A stretch of DNA of 64,000 nt from Epichloe hybrida. Lineage: Eukaryota; Ascomycota; Sordariomycetes; Hypocreales; Clavicipitaceae. Both the position numbers and the translations under genes were made by a program. The DNA lies in the NCBI GenBank assembly GCA_019022495.1, contig JAFEKR010000024.1, positions 682,001 to 746,000 on the forward strand. Reading direction: 5' to 3'. Below, one piece after another: positions 60,531-64,000 of this stretch (positions are counted from its first letter, which is position 1; every line of letters begins with the position of its first letter). The notes beneath the pieces are model-generated. The model was not told the DNA's origin and searched no databases. It saw only the letters and a list, made by a program, of their open reading frames with translations.

Positions 60531-62488
60531 CCTTTGCTACCTACTATTGGAGCAAGCTTTGCCGGCGACGACCGCGGAGTAATACGGAGTGCTCTCACGG
60601 TTTTGCCGGTGAGTCGTGACCCAATTAGATTGTTATCTGTTGGTGGTGCTTGGTTGATTATTCACACCACCCACCGCTTGTGTGTTTGACGCATGCTCGG
60701 GTGGCGGCCAAAAGACCGCACACAAGCAAGCACACAACACAAACGTTGGACAATAACGGCCCCCTGACAAGTTGCTTTTCTGTCCAAGCGTTTATCCATA
60801 CTGGCGTTGGTTACGGAGTAAGCAGCACTCCGTAATCCGTACGTTGGTTGCTGCTACAACATGCCCGTTATTCAAAAGAGCCATGTACAATGTACGGAGT
60901 TGTATTGGGCAGTTCATTCGCCTCTGAGACATAAGAGGCAACGAGATTGCAGACGTACGACAGGCGCCGTAGACCATGCTGGGCTGGCTGGGCACGCACG
61001 ATTCGGTGCTTTGCTTTTTGGGCTGCGCTGCTGGCTGCTAGAGCGGTTCGAGCGGTCTGCTTTTTCCTGACCGTTTCTCATCTCAAAGCGAGATTTACGT
61101 GCTCACTCACATCACATTTCGTTGACCACAGTTCAAAACGTAGCCAGCTCACCCGCGGCCCCCCACGCCCCGAGCTCCCGGTCAACGCCAGACCAGGATA
61201 ATCAGAGACACGGGGGCCGCGTTTCTAATAAGCCAACGCGGGAGGAGAAGCAACGAGAAAAAGCAATCAAATTCCCGGCAAAAACTTGGACCGGTCACAG
61301 ATCGTTAAATTCACCTGTTCGATGCTGGATCGGGGCAAGCGCTGCAGATTGTCATTTTTTTTCCCCGAACGCCTCGGTCTGGTATTGTTTCCTCGGTCCG
61401 TTGGTCGTGATTTGTTGGCCAACTACACAGCCGTAGCAAGGGAAGTGCTCCGTAATGCACTGAGAATAGGAGAATAGCCCTATTGAAACGGGCGGGGATG
61501 GGTCGTGATTAATGAAGGTGTCATAGAACCACAACTCGTGGCGTTACGATAATTCGGCGGAAAGAGACGCGGCGCTGTGCACAATCACGTAGCACACACA
61601 TCGCTGCTAATCAATCTTTTTGTTTACTGCTTACGGACTAGAAGCTTGTCCGATAAGTTGTCATGACATTTCTACGGTTCAGAGAGGTCGGAATCAAACG
61701 GCGGAAATAGTGATCGAGACAGCAGGGCTATGAACTCAAACGGACTTCCGACTGGGTTGCGTCGGGACTCGGGGGTGAATCCAAATAGTAAAGCTGTCGC
61801 CGGCAGTCTTCGCAAACAGCAAGTCATTGTCGGCCCGGTACTCCGTCACTGACATTCCGACGTTTGCGTGGCGGGAAGTGGGTGGCGGCGGATCGACTTG
61901 GTCGGATTCCTCTCATTGACCATTCACCTGCATTCACCAGTTTTGCACGGGTGCAGGATTGGTACAAAACGTTTACTAACAAATGAATGACTTTTTCTTA
62001 TCTGGCTGCCTAGAGGACAGGCATCGGCAGGATATTTTTGGCAAAAGCCGTTCGTACGGAGCCGTACGGAGCCATACGGAACCAACAATCGGCCGGGTTG
62101 TGACCAACGCTTCTTCCCATCCAGTACCAGTGCTGTTGTGGTGTGGGCATGTGTTATCATGTTATTGGCGGTCGGTGCCAATGTAAATTAGCCATCGCCC
62201 TCGATCGAGTCGCGTCGCTGGAGACAAGGAAATGAGTCACGCATTTGTTGGTGTTGTCATGTCGTGTCAAAGTGGTTGCTGCTTGCTGCTGGCCTGCACC
62301 GCCATTTGCACGACACGCGCGAGCCGGAGGAGGGGCGTGTGTATGTACGGATTATGTGTACGTGTATGCGGGGAGCCGCACGATTAGACGAAAGTTGCTG
62401 ACGACTTGAAATGCACTTTGGCACCCGAAGGCGGCGGGGTCGGAAGCTGCAGCACCCTGTGCGGTACGAGAATCGAGTTTTCTCCGTC
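60531..62488. other. intergenic DNA with recurring TACGGAGT motifs
   Basis: No frame here shows a recognisable protein. The motif tacggagt or its complement actccgta occurs repeatedly: 60,575-60,590 (cggagtaatacggagt), 60,811-60,835, 60,893-60,901, ~61,448-61,454 (ctccgta), ~61,843, and 62,054-62,082 (three near copies in tandem). Several short open frames overlap on both strands without preference. Confidence 0.55.
60811..60835. repeat. perfect inverted repeat of the TACGGAGT motif
   Basis: ttacggagt (60811-60819), 7-base spacer aagcagc, actccgtaa (60827-60835). The arms are a perfect 9-bp inverted repeat. Confidence 0.9.
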
Positions 62489-62535
<47 letters not shown>

Positions 62536-62585
62536 AAATGCGGGATGCGAAATGCGGGATGCGAAATGCCAAATGCCAAATGCGT
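62489..62585. repeat. 7-bp minisatellite (atgcggg), ~13 units
   Basis: Tandem atgcggg units degrade in order to atgcgaa and then atgccaa. As 7 is not a multiple of 3, all frames cycle through the same residues, which explains the long but meaningless open frames on both strands around 62,257-62,744. Confidence 0.93.
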
Positions 62586-64000
62586 GGTGTGTGGTGCGTG
62601 ATGACGCCCCGGCAGCATAATACATGCATGATACGACAGACTCAGACTCAGCCCTATTCAACCGGCTACACCGGGACGATGAGCACAGCAAGGCAGGGTG
62701 TCGTGGACGACGCCATGTTTGCATTTGAGCGCGGCCGTCTCTGATGCTGCCGGGCTGATGAACGACGACGGAACGATGAGCCTCTCAGTCTCTCAATCTC
62801 TCAGTCTCCCAGTCTCTCCCAGTCTCTCCCATTATCCTCAGCGCAGGTGCAAATATAAAAAAGGTGCAGTAAGGTCAGAGTCGCAGCGCATACGCCCGAG
62901 GAGGCGTAATAATGATACATACTTGACCATTCGTTCACATGTTCACCACGGACAGATCACAGCTCTTGTTAGTCCGACGCATTTCTCATTTCTCATTTCT
63001 CATTTCACGCTGACTCACTCATCGGACGCAAGCAAGCCAGCCGTTGCATCCAAGTAGCCCAGGTCCACGGAGTTTGTTGGATCACCTTTCGCCTCTCACT
63101 TCAACATTTCGATTTCGAAATCATTTGACCGCATATTTGGACCTATGTAATACCGACCGACCGACCGACCGACCGAACCCCTGCTGTCCTGCTGTCCCGC
63201 TACCCTGCTGCCCTGCTGCCCTGCTGCCCTGCAGGTCTGACACGTACACGGACTTTACGGAGTACGCAGTACATGGACACATCATGGGCGGTCATCCTGG
63301 GGTCATCTCAAACGAGTTGAGCATTCGGGCGCGCATCCCAATCGTAGACCCTGGAACGGCCTGGTTTCTCCATGACAGACTCGGTCGGCAGCCGATGCGA
63401 TGGCCCAAAGACAAACATGTGAGGGTAGTTACCGAGAGCACCACCAGTTCTGCTAATTATAACGGCTCACAAGCAGAGTTACGGGGTATGGGGGGTACGA
63501 TGTAGTGCCATGACTCGGTAATACGAACTGTAACACCAAGTGTAATACGGAGTATTATAGAACCAGACGGCGGGACACGTTGAGAAACATTGAGAACACC
63601 AACCGGAGGCGGCCCGGGGCTGCCACGCGCCAACTTCCGGCCACCCGCGCTCGTTGCGGGTTTGAGAAATCGTCTGGGGGCGGGCCCGGCCACGGATTAG
63701 TTTCAGACGACTTCCGCCGCTGAGTCCTCGACATGGCCTTGATGGCCTTGATGGCCCTCCTGACCGCTTCCTTTCGCTTGCTGCTGGTTACTCAATCATG
63801 CGTTGCGCACAAGGCCTGCATGTTTTGCGCGATCTGATCTGTGCGACCGATGGTGAATGCATGAGTACGCACACTGCAACGAGCCAGACGCCAACCCTGA
63901 TCAGCAGCGAGGGGACCCTGCGCCGCCTGTCAAAAAGGAAGGAAATGAGCATCAAGAGTCAAGGTCAAGACGTCAGTCAAGACGTCAGTCAAGACGTCAG
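62586..64000. other. intergenic DNA rich in simple repeats
   Basis: No supported gene. Contains CT-rich repeats (62,781-62,830), catttct triplication (~62,984-63,006), the (gacc)n and ctgccctg arrays listed separately, TACGGAGT motifs at ~63,254-63,262 and 63,543-63,557, a gatggcctt triplication (~63,740-63,766) and three copies of a 12-bp gtcaagacgtca-type unit running into the window end (~63,963-64,000). The open frames at 62,698-63,057 and 63,044-63,505 run through these repeats. Confidence 0.55.
63153..63232. repeat. (gacc)n tract followed by ctgctgccctg repeats
   Basis: 63,153-63,176 is about six copies of gacc. 63,181-63,232 is a run of ctgctgtcc/ctgctgccctg units. Both are simple-sequence expansions. 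Confidence 0.9.

Noticed and set aside
62257..62744. 155-codon minus and 112-codon plus frames
   Set aside because: Both consist largely of the 7-bp minisatellite translated in cycling frames.
63044..63505. 153-codon plus-strand frame
   Set aside because: Begins in simple repeats ((gacc)n, ctgccctg) and shows no recognisable domain; could only be revived by transcript evidence.

Overview
The window is a filamentous ascomycete (Pezizomycotina-type) chromosome segment made of two very different parts. Positions 1 to about 58,283 are an AT-rich block built from nested transposable elements. I read it as damaged by repeat-induced point mutation (RIP): CpA and TpG are depleted, TpA is very common, and Trp (TGG) and Gln (CAG/CAA) codons of recognisable retrotransposon domains have become TAG/TAA. 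Positions 58,284 to 64,000 are ordinary GC-balanced DNA. That part holds one convincing small protein gene (59,347-59,817, minus strand) and long intergenic stretches with short tandem repeats and recurring TACGGAGT motifs. I found no tRNA or rRNA gene and no CRISPR array.

Most nesting can be resolved to the base from LTR ends, terminal inverted repeats and target-site duplications (TSDs). From left to right: copia-1 (1-4186, minus, internally deleted, cut by the window edge). LINE-A (plus, 4187-5879 and 12437-14176), a Tad1-like LINE split by LINE-B (5880-12436, minus, same family, 15-bp TSD). Gypsy-1 (14177-36642, plus, chromovirus), which carries a 410-bp hAT-like MITE (21469-21878, 8-bp TSD) and whose right LTR is split by gypsy-3 (22401-36630, minus, chromovirus, TSD atagt). 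Gypsy-3 contains gypsy-2 (22830-30057, minus, TSD attac) and a 425-bp A-tailed retroposon (34404-34828, 15-bp TSD). Next comes a remnant of a copia-2-family element (36643-37221 plus 46125-46156), split by copia-2 (37227-46119, plus, TSD ataat), which itself carries hAT-2 (40180-42409, TSD agtatagg). Then hAT-3 (46168-53499), split by copia-3 (46363-52645, plus, TSD ggtta). Last is copia-4 (53500-58283, minus), same family as copia-1 and truncated exactly at the edge of the GC-balanced DNA.

No element keeps an intact reading frame, so none should be autonomous. The degree of RIP differs between layers. LINE-B, copia-4, the MITE and the small retroposon are visibly less damaged than LINE-A, gypsy-1 and gypsy-3, which agrees with the insertion order. 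The most unusual content is the set of three non-autonomous hAT-like elements. They share termini and a GACCCACTTTTAGACCCACTTTTATATATA-type internal motif, but each has its own short subterminal repeat. I did not find the transposase that would move them.
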